DNA from: Hyphomicrobiales bacterium
Lineage (GTDB): Bacteria; Pseudomonadota; Alphaproteobacteria; Rhizobiales; JAJFHB01
Reading direction: 5' to 3'
DNA: 58,946 nt
Assembly (NCBI GenBank): GCA_021775615.1
Contig: JAJFHL010000169.1
Location: 1-58,946, forward strand
Shown: positions 1 through 7,215 of the stretch, piece after piece
Position numbering within the stretch: the first letter of the stretch is position 1
Layout: every line of letters begins with the position of its first letter
The notes under the pieces: generated by a model
Database searches by the model: none
What the model was told of the DNA's origin: nothing
The model's input: the letters and a program-made list of their open reading frames with translations, nothing else
Translations under genes and position numbers: made by a program

Positions 1-71
1 CCTGACATGCAGGCCAGGAGCCGTAAGCTGGACATGGTTTTCCAATCTGTGAACTAACGTTGCAAACAGCG

Positions 72-91
72 GCATCCGGGTTTGCGGATGC
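72..91 (-). terminator. Candidate terminator hairpin after the His-rich gene
   Basis: A perfect 7-bp inverted repeat (GCATCCG / CGGATGC, 6-nt loop) lies about 18 nt past the stop of the leftmost minus-strand gene. On that strand it is followed only by a short, interrupted T-rich stretch, so intrinsic termination is plausible but weak. Nothing else recognisable lies in the first 108 bases. Confidence 0.35.
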
Positions 92-108
92 GCGGAGAAA
101 CGGGAGTT

Positions 109-522
109 TCAGAGAATGGAATTTGGTGGGGGAGTGGGTTGTGCCGGTGTTGCGCCTTCCATGGCCTTGCCAATGGAAGCTGAGAAACATGTCGTCAGAT
201 GCAGCCGCTTGACACCCTTTACACCGTTGGGTTCGACGCCGGCGAAGCCCATCGTGCAGTCGCCGAACGCCGCCGCCAGATCCGGCGCGGGTCCGTTCTG
301 GTTTTCAGTTGAATGATGAAGATGATGAGGTGTGCCGACGTGGTTTTCGGATGCCCTGTCGCTGGCCATGCCAATGGTGTGAGTATGCCCGGTATCCGCC
401 GCATGGTGATGCGCATGCTGCGAAGCCATTTTGTCGACCACGCAGTGTCCCGCCACGCCCAGCGTTTGTCCTAGCAGAAACACCGCTGCAACAACAAAGG
501 TGATGGCATTTTGCATCTTCAT
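109..522 (-). CDS. Small exported His-rich protein, putative copper-binding
   Basis: A 137-residue protein with a hydrophobic N-terminal signal sequence (about residues 3-22, ending near VAGH). The predicted mature part starts with a His-rich stretch (motifs AHHH, HTHT, PHHLHH) and has Cys residues near residues 27, 88 and 107. Such His/Met/Cys-rich periplasmic proteins commonly bind copper or related soft metals. It lies about 100 nt downstream of the DUF4396 gene on the same strand, so both probably use the CueR-type promoter at 1104-1134. The start is uncertain: an in-frame ATG at 567 would add 15 residues, but the ATG at 522 places the signal sequence at the N-terminus. No family name is recognised; the copper role is inferred from composition and context. 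Confidence 0.6.
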   Translation of the reverse strand: MKMQNAITFVVAAVFLLGQTLGVAGHCVVDKMASQHAHHHAADTGHTHTIGMASDRASENHVGTPHHLHHSTENQNGPAPDLAAAFGDCTMGFAGVEPNGVKGVKRLHLTTCFSASIGKAMEGATPAQPTPPPNSIL

Positions 523-623
523 CGCGGCCACTCTAGCAAAGTGCCGCGACGAGGCCAGCAGAAACATTCATCCACGACCATCGCATGGGCTTCGAAGGCG
601 CATGTTTTCTGTTGCCTCCTCAT

Positions 624-1073
624 CTAGTGACAACACGCCTTGCCCAGCGCCTTGAGACGCCAGTAGTTGTAGGGCAGGGGCGTCAGGAACCCGGCCAGCC
701 ACATAATCGGCAGGACCCACAAGGTGAGCCTGGCGCCACCGGTCACGAGCACATCGACGGTGTTCATTGCCGCTTCCATGGAGATCATGGAAATCAGCGA
801 CATGCCGCAGGCGGTCTTGAAAGCCTCCTTGAGCACCATCTGCCGTGACAGTATCACGGTCTCCAGCGCGATCGATGTCAACAGCCCGTTGATGATCGCC
901 AGCGTCATGATTGCGAGAGTCGGCCAGGGAATGCCGGTCACCTGAAAGAACGCGATCGTGCCCATGTCGCCGATCGAGCAGCCGACAAGGCACCAGAAGG
1001 TGTTCTTCGATGCCGTCACCCACGTGGGGCGGCTGGCCCAGTCCAGATCTGTAAATGTTGCGGCAACGGCCAT
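624..1073 (-). CDS. DUF4396-family membrane protein, probable copper-linked
   Basis: A 149-residue integral membrane protein with about four hydrophobic segments (roughly 25-45, 50-72, 86-110, 117-135). It matches DUF4396 in length, in the N-terminal Trp-Cys-x3-Cys-x2-Gly-Asp stretch (Cys28, Cys31, GD at 35-36), and in the C-terminal TPLPYNYWRLK motif followed by GKACCH. The third segment is rich in Met and Cys (Cys89, Met91, Met96, Met99, Met103) and the C-terminus ends Cys-Cys-His, all plausible soft-metal ligands. The gene is transcribed away from the CueR-like regulator, from a promoter whose -35 and -10 are 19 bp apart, as in MerR-activated promoters. DUF4396 has no settled function; a role in copper handling is inferred from that promoter. 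Confidence 0.75.
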   Translation of the reverse strand: MAVAATFTDLDWASRPTWVTASKNTFWCLVGCSIGDMGTIAFFQVTGIPWPTLAIMTLAIINGLLTSIALETVILSRQMVLKEAFKTACGMSLISMISMEAAMNTVDVLVTGGARLTLWVLPIMWLAGFLTPLPYNYWRLKALGKACCH

Positions 1074-1103
1074 TTCAACTTGCTCATGATGATTCTTCTG
1101 TGG

Positions 1104-1134
1104 GATATAGACCTTCCAGTAACTGGAAGGTCAA
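1104..1134 (-). promoter_or_regulatory. CueR/HmrR-type operator and promoter
   Basis: A perfect 21-bp palindrome at 1111-1131 (half sites ACCTTCCAGT and ACTGGAAGGT around a central A). On the minus strand it sits between a -35 TTGACC (plus 1129-1134) and a -10 TATATC (plus 1104-1109) separated by exactly 19 bp. This overlong spacer with the dyad inside it is the hallmark of MerR-family activated promoters, and the ACCTTCC/GGAAGGT arms match the known CueR/HmrR box. It drives the DUF4396 and His-rich genes and lies 15 bp upstream of the regulator's own ATG, which allows autoregulation. Confidence 0.9.
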
Positions 1135-1145
1135 GGAGCGATTCC

Positions 1146-1553
1146 ATGCTCAATATCGGGGAGGCGGCAAAGGCCACTGGTCTGCCGACAAAGACGGTGC
1201 GCTACTATGCCGAAATCGAGCTTGTGGTCCCAAGCGGCCGCTCCGAAAACGGGTACCGACTCTATGCGGACACGGAGCTCTCGAAGCTTACTTTTGTGCG
1301 ACGCGCTCGTGCCTTCGGTTTTTCTGTTGAAAGATGCCGCGAACTTCTGAGCCTCTACGAGGACCAGAACCGCTCCAGTGCCAATGTGAAGAGCATCGCC
1401 CTGCGGCACTTGGTGGAGATCGAGGAGAAACTGGCGGATCTGCAGAAGCTCCACGCCGAACTCTCCCATCTTGCTCAAGCCTGCCACGGCGACGCCCGGC
1501 CGGACTGCCCGATCCTGGACTCCTTCGCGGGGCCGCATTCGAGAGAAGAGTGA
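1146..1553 (+). CDS. cueR: MerR-family copper-responsive regulator (CueR/HmrR type)
   Basis: A 135-residue MerR regulator: N-terminal winged helix-turn-helix (MLNIGEAAKATGLPTKTVRYY, about residues 1-70), dimerisation helix (about 78-112) and a C-terminal metal loop Cys113-x7-Cys121 (ACHGDARPDCP). The Cys spacing matches the Cys112/Cys120 pair of CueR. Ser78 in the SANVK segment matches the Ser that marks monovalent-ion sensors; divalent sensors such as ZntR have Cys there. Cu(I), Ag(I) or Au(I) sensing is therefore expected. The ATG at 1146 was chosen because an in-frame upstream start would place the operator inside the coding region. It diverges from the DUF4396 gene across the shared operator. 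Confidence 0.9.
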   Translation: MLNIGEAAKATGLPTKTVRYYAEIELVVPSGRSENGYRLYADTELSKLTFVRRARAFGFSVERCRELLSLYEDQNRSSANVKSIALRHLVEIEEKLADLQKLHAELSHLAQACHGDARPDCPILDSFAGPHSREE

Positions 1554-1559
1554 CCCCTT

Positions 1560-2510
1560 CTATTGCAGGCGCAGCTCGCCGCAGGCCTCCGAGCCGTCCG
1601 CCGTGACGCGCGCCTCTGGATCGCCGGTATGGCCGTAGCTCGACCAGGCGGCAAACCCGAGTTGGCGCAGCCGCTCGGGCGGACTGCTCTCGAACACCTC
1701 GCGGCGCAGACCGCGGGAATAGTTCTCAAGCGGCCTGAACTGCGGGCCGCAACTGACCGTGGTGATGCCGAAACGCGATTGTGCCGTACTGTTGGGCGCG
1801 GCGCCGTGCCAGAGCCGGGCATCGAACACGAAAGCGGTGCCGGCAGGGCCCGTAGCCGGTACCGTCGGTATCCTGTGCGGCACGGATGCGTCGGGCTGTT
1901 GGCCCGCCAGGTGACTTCCAGGCACGATACGTGTGGCGCCGTTGGCCTCGGTGAACTCCGTGACCATCCACATTGCGTTGACGGCGACCGCCGGTGAGAT
2001 CGGGGAGCTGGCAGGTGACGGGTCGAGGCAGGTGCCGGTCCCGCGGGCCATCTCCGACGATTTCGGATTGGGTTCGCCCGGCGGCACAGGCTGTGGCATC
2101 CACCATTGATCGATATGCAACGGCATGGTGCCGGCGCCGGGATGCTGGATCTGCGCATCGACGCAGGAGATCAGGTAGTCCGGCCCGATGAGATGTTCGA
2201 CCAGTGCCGTATAGAGATCGTGCTCGATCAGTTCAAAAAACGCCTGGCCCTTGTTCAACAGCATGCCGACCCACTGGGTGACCGGATCGGTATTGGCCGG
2301 GTTCTTCATATTGTGCTGCGTGCGCTCGACGGCGGCTTGTTCGATCAGGCGGTCCTGGACCGCTGACAGCGTAGCGCCTTCGAGTGCGCCCTCGATCAGG
2401 CAGTAGCCGAACCGGTTGAGGTCCTGTTGCAGGATTGCGAGATCACGCACCGGCTTCGGCAGTTCGTCATCGTTCCAATAGTTGTGTGATGTGGATGCTG
2501 GTTCCGTCAT
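1560..2510 (-). CDS. Phytanoyl-CoA dioxygenase (PhyH) family protein
   Basis: A 316-residue protein of the PhyH branch of Fe(II)/2-oxoglutarate dioxygenases. The facial triad is visible: His132-x-Asp134 (LHIDQWW) and His235 (LWHGAAPN), followed by Arg246, which would bind the 2-oxoglutarate carboxylate. The GATRIVPGSH segment (about 191-200) is typical of the family. Expected chemistry is hydroxylation of an organic substrate with O2 and 2-oxoglutarate, giving succinate and CO2. The substrate cannot be read from sequence; relatives act on fatty acyl-CoAs, ectoine and various secondary metabolites. Its stop is 7 bp from the stop of the convergent regulator gene, and it lies 96 bp downstream of the phosphatase gene on the same strand. 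Confidence 0.85.
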   Translation of the reverse strand: MTEPASTSHNYWNDDELPKPVRDLAILQQDLNRFGYCLIEGALEGATLSAVQDRLIEQAAVERTQHNMKNPANTDPVTQWVGMLLNKGQAFFELIEHDLYTALVEHLIGPDYLISCVDAQIQHPGAGTMPLHIDQWWMPQPVPPGEPNPKSSEMARGTGTCLDPSPASSPISPAVAVNAMWMVTEFTEANGATRIVPGSHLAGQQPDASVPHRIPTVPATGPAGTAFVFDARLWHGAAPNSTAQSRFGITTVSCGPQFRPLENYSRGLRREVFESSPPERLRQLGFAAWSSYGHTGDPEARVTADGSEACGELRLQ

Positions 2511-2606
2511 CGAACATTTGTCTCCATGGCGGGCTCTGCGGATTTCGGGTCTGCCGACAGTCTGCCCGCATGCCCGGTGCCGCGCAACCGGACACCGGCG
2601 CCTGAC

Positions 2607-3095
2607 TTACAGCAAAGCTGCAAGCACCTCCTCCGCCAGATCAATGCGTTCGTCGCCAACCTGTTCGGCGGTAACGAGCCTCAGTGACGCCAGCTCGCTC
2701 AGGGCCGCCTCCCGATCGAGGCCGGACAATCTGAGCAGGAGATAGGCAAAGAAACCGGTACGGTGGATGCCTGCCGAACAATGCAGATAGAGCCTTGGTT
2801 CCGGTTCGCCGGAGATCTCGCGGCAAAGCGTTTCAACCAGTCCGGCCACATCGGTGTCTCGCAGAACCTCGACTCGGCCCCCCTCGAACGGCAGCCACAC
2901 CCATTGGCACCCCAGTTTTCTGCAGATCGCTTCAATCGAGGGCGCGCCTTCGCGTTCGCTCAGCAGGGTACAGCAGTGCGTCAGATTGAGCTCTTTCAGC
3001 GCATTGAAAGACTTCTTGCCGGGGCGCGGGCCGAGAAAAATGCGCATACGGCAATCGGCCAGCATCGCGATGGCCTCGCTCAGGTTATCCGTCAT
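2607..3095 (-). CDS. Protein tyrosine / dual-specificity phosphatase-like protein
   Basis: A 162-residue soluble protein with the PTP-loop signature HCSAGIHRTG: nucleophile Cys106 and phosphate-binding Arg112 (Cys-x5-Arg). Preceding beta strands and the small size fit a compact dual-specificity-type phosphatase fold. Acidic residues upstream (for example Asp80 or Asp82) could be the general acid, but this cannot be assigned with certainty. It begins 45 bp downstream of the aldehyde dehydrogenase stop, so the two are probably co-transcribed. Substrate unknown; a phosphotyrosine protein, a phosphoinositide-like molecule or a metabolite phosphate are all possible. Confidence 0.75.
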   Translation of the reverse strand: MTDNLSEAIAMLADCRMRIFLGPRPGKKSFNALKELNLTHCCTLLSEREGAPSIEAICRKLGCQWVWLPFEGGRVEVLRDTDVAGLVETLCREISGEPEPRLYLHCSAGIHRTGFFAYLLLRLSGLDREAALSELASLRLVTAEQVGDERIDLAEEVLAALL

Positions 3096-3140
3096 GTCGG
3101 TATCAGATGCTTTGCGTCTGTTCGCCGATTGCCTGCCGCC

Positions 3141-4625
3141 TCACCGCATGACAAATGGATTGGCCATCGGCTCCGACGACGTGTTGATCCATACGGTCTT
3201 CGGTCTCGTGTAGTCGTAGATCGCCTGGAAGCCGCTTTCGCGACCGTAGCCCGATCCCTTGTAGCCGCCGAACTCGGCAATTGGCGAGACCACCCGGTAG
3301 GTGTTGACCCAGACGATGCCGGCCCGCGTCGCCTTGGCGACCCTTAAGGACTTTGCGCCGTCCCTGGTGAAGATGCCGGCCGCCAGTCCATGCGTGGTGT
3401 CGTTGGCAAGCCGGATCACTTCGTCTTCATCCTTGAAGCGCAGCACGCTCAGCACCGGCCCGAACAGTTCAGTGTCGACAATCCGCATGCTCTGATCGGG
3501 GCACTCTATGATCGTCGGCTCGTAGAACAGGCCGCGATTCAAACTGGCCGGCCGCTTGCCGCCATGCAGGACAGTGCCGCCTTCCTCCTGGGCGTGGGCA
3601 ACTTCCGCCTCGATGCGCTCCAACTGGCCCGCGGTGCACAACGGGCCCATCTGGGTCTCGTCGGCGAGCGGATCGCCGATGCGAATGTCCTTGGCCAGAC
3701 CCACCATGCGGTCGAGGAACTCGTCCGCCACGGACTCCTGCAGATAGAGCCTGGATCCGGCAACGCAGCTCTGCCCGGTGGCGCCGAATATGCCGGCGAT
3801 CGAACCGTTGACGGCGCTCTCGACGTCGGCGTCCTCGAACACCATGAAGGGGGATTTGCCGCCGAGTTCGAGCGAAACTTCAGCGAAATTCTCAGCCGAA
3901 TTGTACAGCACCTGGCGCGCCGCACCCGGACCACCGGTAAAGCTGATACGCTGCACCAGCGGATGCGAGGTCACCGCCTTGCCGCAGGGGTCGCCGTGAC
4001 CGGTGACGATATTGACCACGCCGGGCGGGAAGCCGGCTTCTTCGATCACCTTGCCGAATTCGAGCATGGCGGCGGAGGCGTGCTCGGAGGCTTTCAGGAC
4101 CACCGTGTTGCCGGCGGCCAGCGCCGGGCCGATCTTGACCGCCACCAGAAAGAGCTGCGAGTTCCACGGCACCACCGCGGCGACCACGCCCAACGGTTCG
4201 CGCATGGTGAAGACGCACAGGTCCGGCTTGTCGATCGGCATGGTGTCGCCATGCACCTTGTCGGCGCAGCCGGCGAAATAGTGGAAAAACTCCGAAATGT
4301 ACTTGGCCTGCCACAGGGTCTCTTTCAGCATCTTGCCGGTGTCGATGGTCTCGGTACGGCCGAGCGACTCCGACCTGTCGGCCAAGAGGTCGGCCAGTTT
4401 GCGCAGATAGCGACCGCGCTCGGTCGCCGTCGTGCTGGCCCATGGCCCCTCGCTGAACGCCCGGTGCGCCGCCTTCACGGCCCGGTCGACATCGCCGGCG
4501 GTGGCTTCGGGAATCTCCGCCCACATCTCGCCGGTCGCCGGATTGAGGCTTTCGAAGGTCTTGCCGTCCTGCGCGTCGACCCATTCCCCGTCGATGTACA
4601 TTTGATAGCGCGTCAGGCTGGTCAT
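3141..4625 (-). CDS. NAD(P)-dependent aldehyde dehydrogenase
   Basis: A 494-residue enzyme of the ALDH superfamily that oxidises an aldehyde to the acid. Active-site elements are present: Asn155 (VPWNSQ), Lys178 (LKASE), general base Glu253 (SLELGGKSP) and nucleophile Cys287 (GQSCVAGS). Length and motifs fit the betaine-aldehyde/gamma-aminobutyraldehyde/indole-acetaldehyde-like group, but specificity is not readable. A GGGAGGA ribosome-binding site 10 nt upstream supports the ATG at 4625. It heads a likely minus-strand unit with the phosphatase and possibly the PhyH protein. Several nearby genes act on methylated amines, so an amino-aldehyde substrate is plausible but unproven. Confidence 0.93.
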   Translation of the reverse strand: MTSLTRYQMYIDGEWVDAQDGKTFESLNPATGEMWAEIPEATAGDVDRAVKAAHRAFSEGPWASTTATERGRYLRKLADLLADRSESLGRTETIDTGKMLKETLWQAKYISEFFHYFAGCADKVHGDTMPIDKPDLCVFTMREPLGVVAAVVPWNSQLFLVAVKIGPALAAGNTVVLKASEHASAAMLEFGKVIEEAGFPPGVVNIVTGHGDPCGKAVTSHPLVQRISFTGGPGAARQVLYNSAENFAEVSLELGGKSPFMVFEDADVESAVNGSIAGIFGATGQSCVAGSRLYLQESVADEFLDRMVGLAKDIRIGDPLADETQMGPLCTAGQLERIEAEVAHAQEEGGTVLHGGKRPASLNRGLFYEPTIIECPDQSMRIVDTELFGPVLSVLRFKDEDEVIRLANDTTHGLAAGIFTRDGAKSLRVAKATRAGIVWVNTYRVVSPIAEFGGYKGSGYGRESGFQAIYDYTRPKTVWINTSSEPMANPFVMR

Positions 4626-4761
4626 CGGTGGCGTCCTCCCAGGTTCATCAACGTCCGGCAGTGTCCCGCCTGAACGGCAAACCTTCTCGTGTTTTTCCGC
4701 CAGGTGCTGGCGAAAAAACTATATACCGCGTCGCCACACGAGTTGCACTGAAATGCACCGT

Positions 4762-5034
4762 TCAGTTCAGCAGGAACTCGCCGTCGACATGGCGCCATTC
4801 GTTGGGAGAGATCAGCTTCTTTGTGGAGTAGCGAACCGAATGCAGGGGGCCGTCGAGATTTTCGGCCCAGAAGTCGAGGAACTTGCGCAGCTTGGGCAGA
4901 TCCGGCGCCTGGTCATAGTCCTGCCAGACATAAGATTGCAGCAGATCGAGGTGATCGGGCATGCGATAGAGAATTTCCGCCGTGGTCAGACTGTAGCCTT
5001 GGAGCTGGCTCACAAAATACCGATCGCTGGTCAT
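4762..5034 (-). CDS. usg: Usg-family protein
   Basis: A 90-residue protein matching the Usg-like family found almost only in Alphaproteobacteria (first noted near tryptophan genes, function unknown). Recognisable features are MTSDRYFVSQLQGYSLTTAEI at the start, the YRMPDHLDLLQSYVWQ segment and the basic C-terminal part around STKKLISPNEWRH. A GGAGGA ribosome-binding site lies 6 nt before the ATG at 5034, so the longer reading from 5127 is rejected. No signal peptide or membrane segment. It stands alone, 137 bp from the aldehyde dehydrogenase start, and gives no functional clue beyond lineage. Confidence 0.85.
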   Translation of the reverse strand: MTSDRYFVSQLQGYSLTTAEILYRMPDHLDLLQSYVWQDYDQAPDLPKLRKFLDFWAENLDGPLHSVRYSTKKLISPNEWRHVDGEFLLN

Positions 5035-5498
5035 TGTTCCTCCACAGAGCATTTGTACGACAATGAAAGTGTTTGCCGAGTCCTGTCCCAAGTCAAGCGC
5101 GAACGCTAGAAAGTTGGGCAAAATCAATGTGTTGGCAGCACCTTTCGGTGAGTGCTGATTTTCTGGCCCTCCATCCCCTTAAGTGTTAAAAAGTGCGCCG
5201 TTCGCAAAGCATGAAGTGGCAAGGCCGCTTCAGCGGCAACAGGCCGGTGGCCGCACGGTTGCGGGCGTGCTAGGGCTTCTGCGAGTTTACCGAGCCGCCC
5301 AATTTAAGTTGTGGAGACGCGTTGGATTTGGCAAAGCATGTGCGAATGGTTGCCAGGCTTTAATGAGGGTATCCGGCCAGTCTTCGCGTGAACGGCCATA
5401 CGGCCGTCACACGGGACCGTTTAGACAGACCGGTTCGGCCCGAAGCCCTTCATTGAATTGGAAATTGCAGACCGTGCCTGAACGGTAGAGGAGACCTG
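5035..5498. other. 464-bp intergenic region, no gene found
   Basis: Between the usg start and the ABC ATPase start. No convincing coding frame, tRNA or riboswitch was seen. It contains a compact inverted repeat at 5388-5410 (ACGGCC / GGCCGT around ATAC, extended by GTG/CAC with one bulged A) and several other GC-rich stem possibilities around 5225-5270. Promoters for both divergent genes must lie here, but no sigma-70 match is clear enough to call. Confidence 0.4.
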
Positions 5499-6476
5499 AT
5501 GACAGGTTTGATTGTTATAGACAGATTGTCGAAGCGCTTCGGCAATCTCGTCGCCGTCGATGAGATCTCGCTCGACGTGCCGAAAGGGGAGGTCCTCGGC
5601 TTCCTCGGGCCGAACGGCGCGGGCAAGTCCACCACCATGAAAATGGCCTGTGGTTTTCTTGCGCCCGATCACGGCTCGACGCAGATCTGCGGGATCGATA
5701 TTGCCAAGAATCCCAGGGCGGCCAAGCGCCATCTGGGGTATCTGCCCGAAGGCGCGCCGGCCTATGGCGAGATGACAGCCCGCGCTTTCCTGAGTTTCGT
5801 GGCGGAAGTGCGTGGCGTCGGCGGCAGCGCAAGACGCACGGCGATCGACAGCGCCATCGAGCGCACCGGTTTGCAGTCCGTCGTCGACCAGAGCGTCGAA
5901 ACGCTTTCCAAGGGCTTCAAGCGCCGGGTCGGTCTGGCCCAGGCGATCCTGCATGACCCCGACGTGCTTATCCTCGACGAGCCGACCGACGGTCTCGACC
6001 CGAACCAGAAGCACGAGGTGCGCAAGCTGATCAAAAAAATGGCACCGGAAAAGGCGATCGTCGTCTCGACCCACATCCTTGAAGAGGTGGACGCGGTCTG
6101 CACCCGTGCGGTGATCATCGACAAGGGCCGCATCGTGGCGGACGGCACGTCAAGGGAACTCAAGCTGAAGCTGCCCTATCACAATGCGGTTTCGCTGCGC
6201 ATCGCGACGGACGATTTTGAGAAGACCAAAGCGGCGCTTGAAGCGCTTAAGGGCGTTGTAAAGGTCGAAGCGCGCCGCGGCAAGAAAACCAGCCATCTGC
6301 GCGCCATGCCGAATGGCGGAAGATCCATTGCAACGGCCGTCGCCCAGTGCCTGACGAATGCCGCCGTGCATCCAGATGAGCTGTTCGTCGAGCACGGCAG
6401 CCTTGACGACGTGTTTCATCAGATCACCACGTCGGAAACCGGAAAGACCACCACCGGAGAAACAACCAATGGCTAA
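5499..6476 (+). CDS. ABC transporter ATP-binding protein, GldA-like
   Basis: A 325-residue nucleotide-binding subunit: Walker A GPNGAGKST (37-45), signature LSKGFKRR (136-143), Walker B VLILDEP (156-162), followed by the switch His in VSTHILEE. The LSKGF(K/R) signature and the roughly 90-residue C-terminal extension fit the ABC-2 exporter group containing GldA and drug or polysaccharide exporters. It opens an operon: the permease ATG lies 8 bp inside its 3' end, followed by a GldG-like protein and a DUF4340 protein. That order is the typical GldA-GldF-GldG-type auxiliary ABC system found in many non-gliding bacteria. The exported or remodelled substrate is unknown. Confidence 0.88.
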   Translation: MTGLIVIDRLSKRFGNLVAVDEISLDVPKGEVLGFLGPNGAGKSTTMKMACGFLAPDHGSTQICGIDIAKNPRAAKRHLGYLPEGAPAYGEMTARAFLSFVAEVRGVGGSARRTAIDSAIERTGLQSVVDQSVETLSKGFKRRVGLAQAILHDPDVLILDEPTDGLDPNQKHEVRKLIKKMAPEKAIVVSTHILEEVDAVCTRAVIIDKGRIVADGTSRELKLKLPYHNAVSLRIATDDFEKTKAALEALKGVVKVEARRGKKTSHLRAMPNGGRSIATAVAQCLTNAAVHPDELFVEHGSLDDVFHQITTSETGKTTTGETTNG

Positions 6477-7203
6477 CATCTGGGCCATCGCCAAGCGCGA
6501 ACTTCAATCCTACTTCGGAACTCCGATCGCCTATGTCTTCCTGGCGATCTTCGTGGCGTTGACAGGCGTCTTTGCATTCTTCATCGGTGCCTTCTTCGAC
6601 CGCGGCGAGGCCGACCTGAAGCCATTCTTTGAGTATCATCCCTGGCTCTACCTGCTTCTCGTGCCGGCCATATCCATGCGGCTTTGGGCGGAGGAGCGCT
6701 CGAGCGGCACGATTGAACTTCTGATGACCCTGCCGGTGTCCGCTTTCGAGGCGGTGATCGCGAAGTTCCTTGCCGGATGGGCATTTCTTGGCATCGCCCT
6801 CATTCTGACGTTTCCGATGTGGATTACGGTCAACGTGCTGGGCACTCCCGACAACGGCATCATTGCGGCGAGTTATGTCGGCAGCTTCCTGATGGCCGGA
6901 GCCTTTCTGGCGATCGGCGCCTGCATCTCATCGTTTACGAAGAACCAGGTGATCGCTTTCGTGGTCGCCTCGGTGGTGTGCTTCGTTTTCGTCATGAACG
7001 GCACCGAAATGGTGCTCGGAGTGTTCCGCGGCTGGATGCCCGAATTCGTCGTTTCGGCGATTTCCTCGCTGAGCTTCCTTACCCATTTTGAAGATGTGTC
7101 TCGCGGTGTCATCGATATCCGCGACATCGTCTTCTATGTCTCGATCATTTGTTTCTGGCTTTTCGTGAACACCGTTGTCGTCGGTATGAAAAAAGCTGAC
7201 TAG
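6469..7203 (+). CDS. ABC-2 type permease, GldF-like
   Basis: A 244-residue polytopic membrane protein with about six hydrophobic segments, starting MANIWAIAKRELQSYFGTPIAYVFL, the usual N-terminus of GldF-like permeases (cytoplasmic helix with the RELxxYFxTP motif, then TM1). The WAEERSSGTIELLMTLPVS segment is the conserved ABC-2 coupling region. The ATG at 6469 overlaps the end of the ATPase gene by 8 bp, indicating translational coupling. Upstream in-frame starts would extend far into the ATPase and are rejected. It should pair with the ATPase as the membrane half of the exporter. Confidence 0.87.
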   Translation: MANIWAIAKRELQSYFGTPIAYVFLAIFVALTGVFAFFIGAFFDRGEADLKPFFEYHPWLYLLLVPAISMRLWAEERSSGTIELLMTLPVSAFEAVIAKFLAGWAFLGIALILTFPMWITVNVLGTPDNGIIAASYVGSFLMAGAFLAIGACISSFTKNQVIAFVVASVVCFVFVMNGTEMVLGVFRGWMPEFVVSAISSLSFLTHFEDVSRGVIDIRDIVFYVSIICFWLFVNTVVVGMKKAD

Positions 7204-7215
7204 AGGACTTTTTGA

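Noticed and set aside
3390-4673. Long open frame (427 codons) on the plus strand
   Set aside because: It is antisense to the aldehyde dehydrogenase, which has all catalytic motifs; the product is low-complexity and has no recognisable domain.
5183-5488. Possible 101-codon gene in the usg/ABC gap
   Set aside because: No ribosome-binding site, no homology recognised, and Arg-rich random-like composition.
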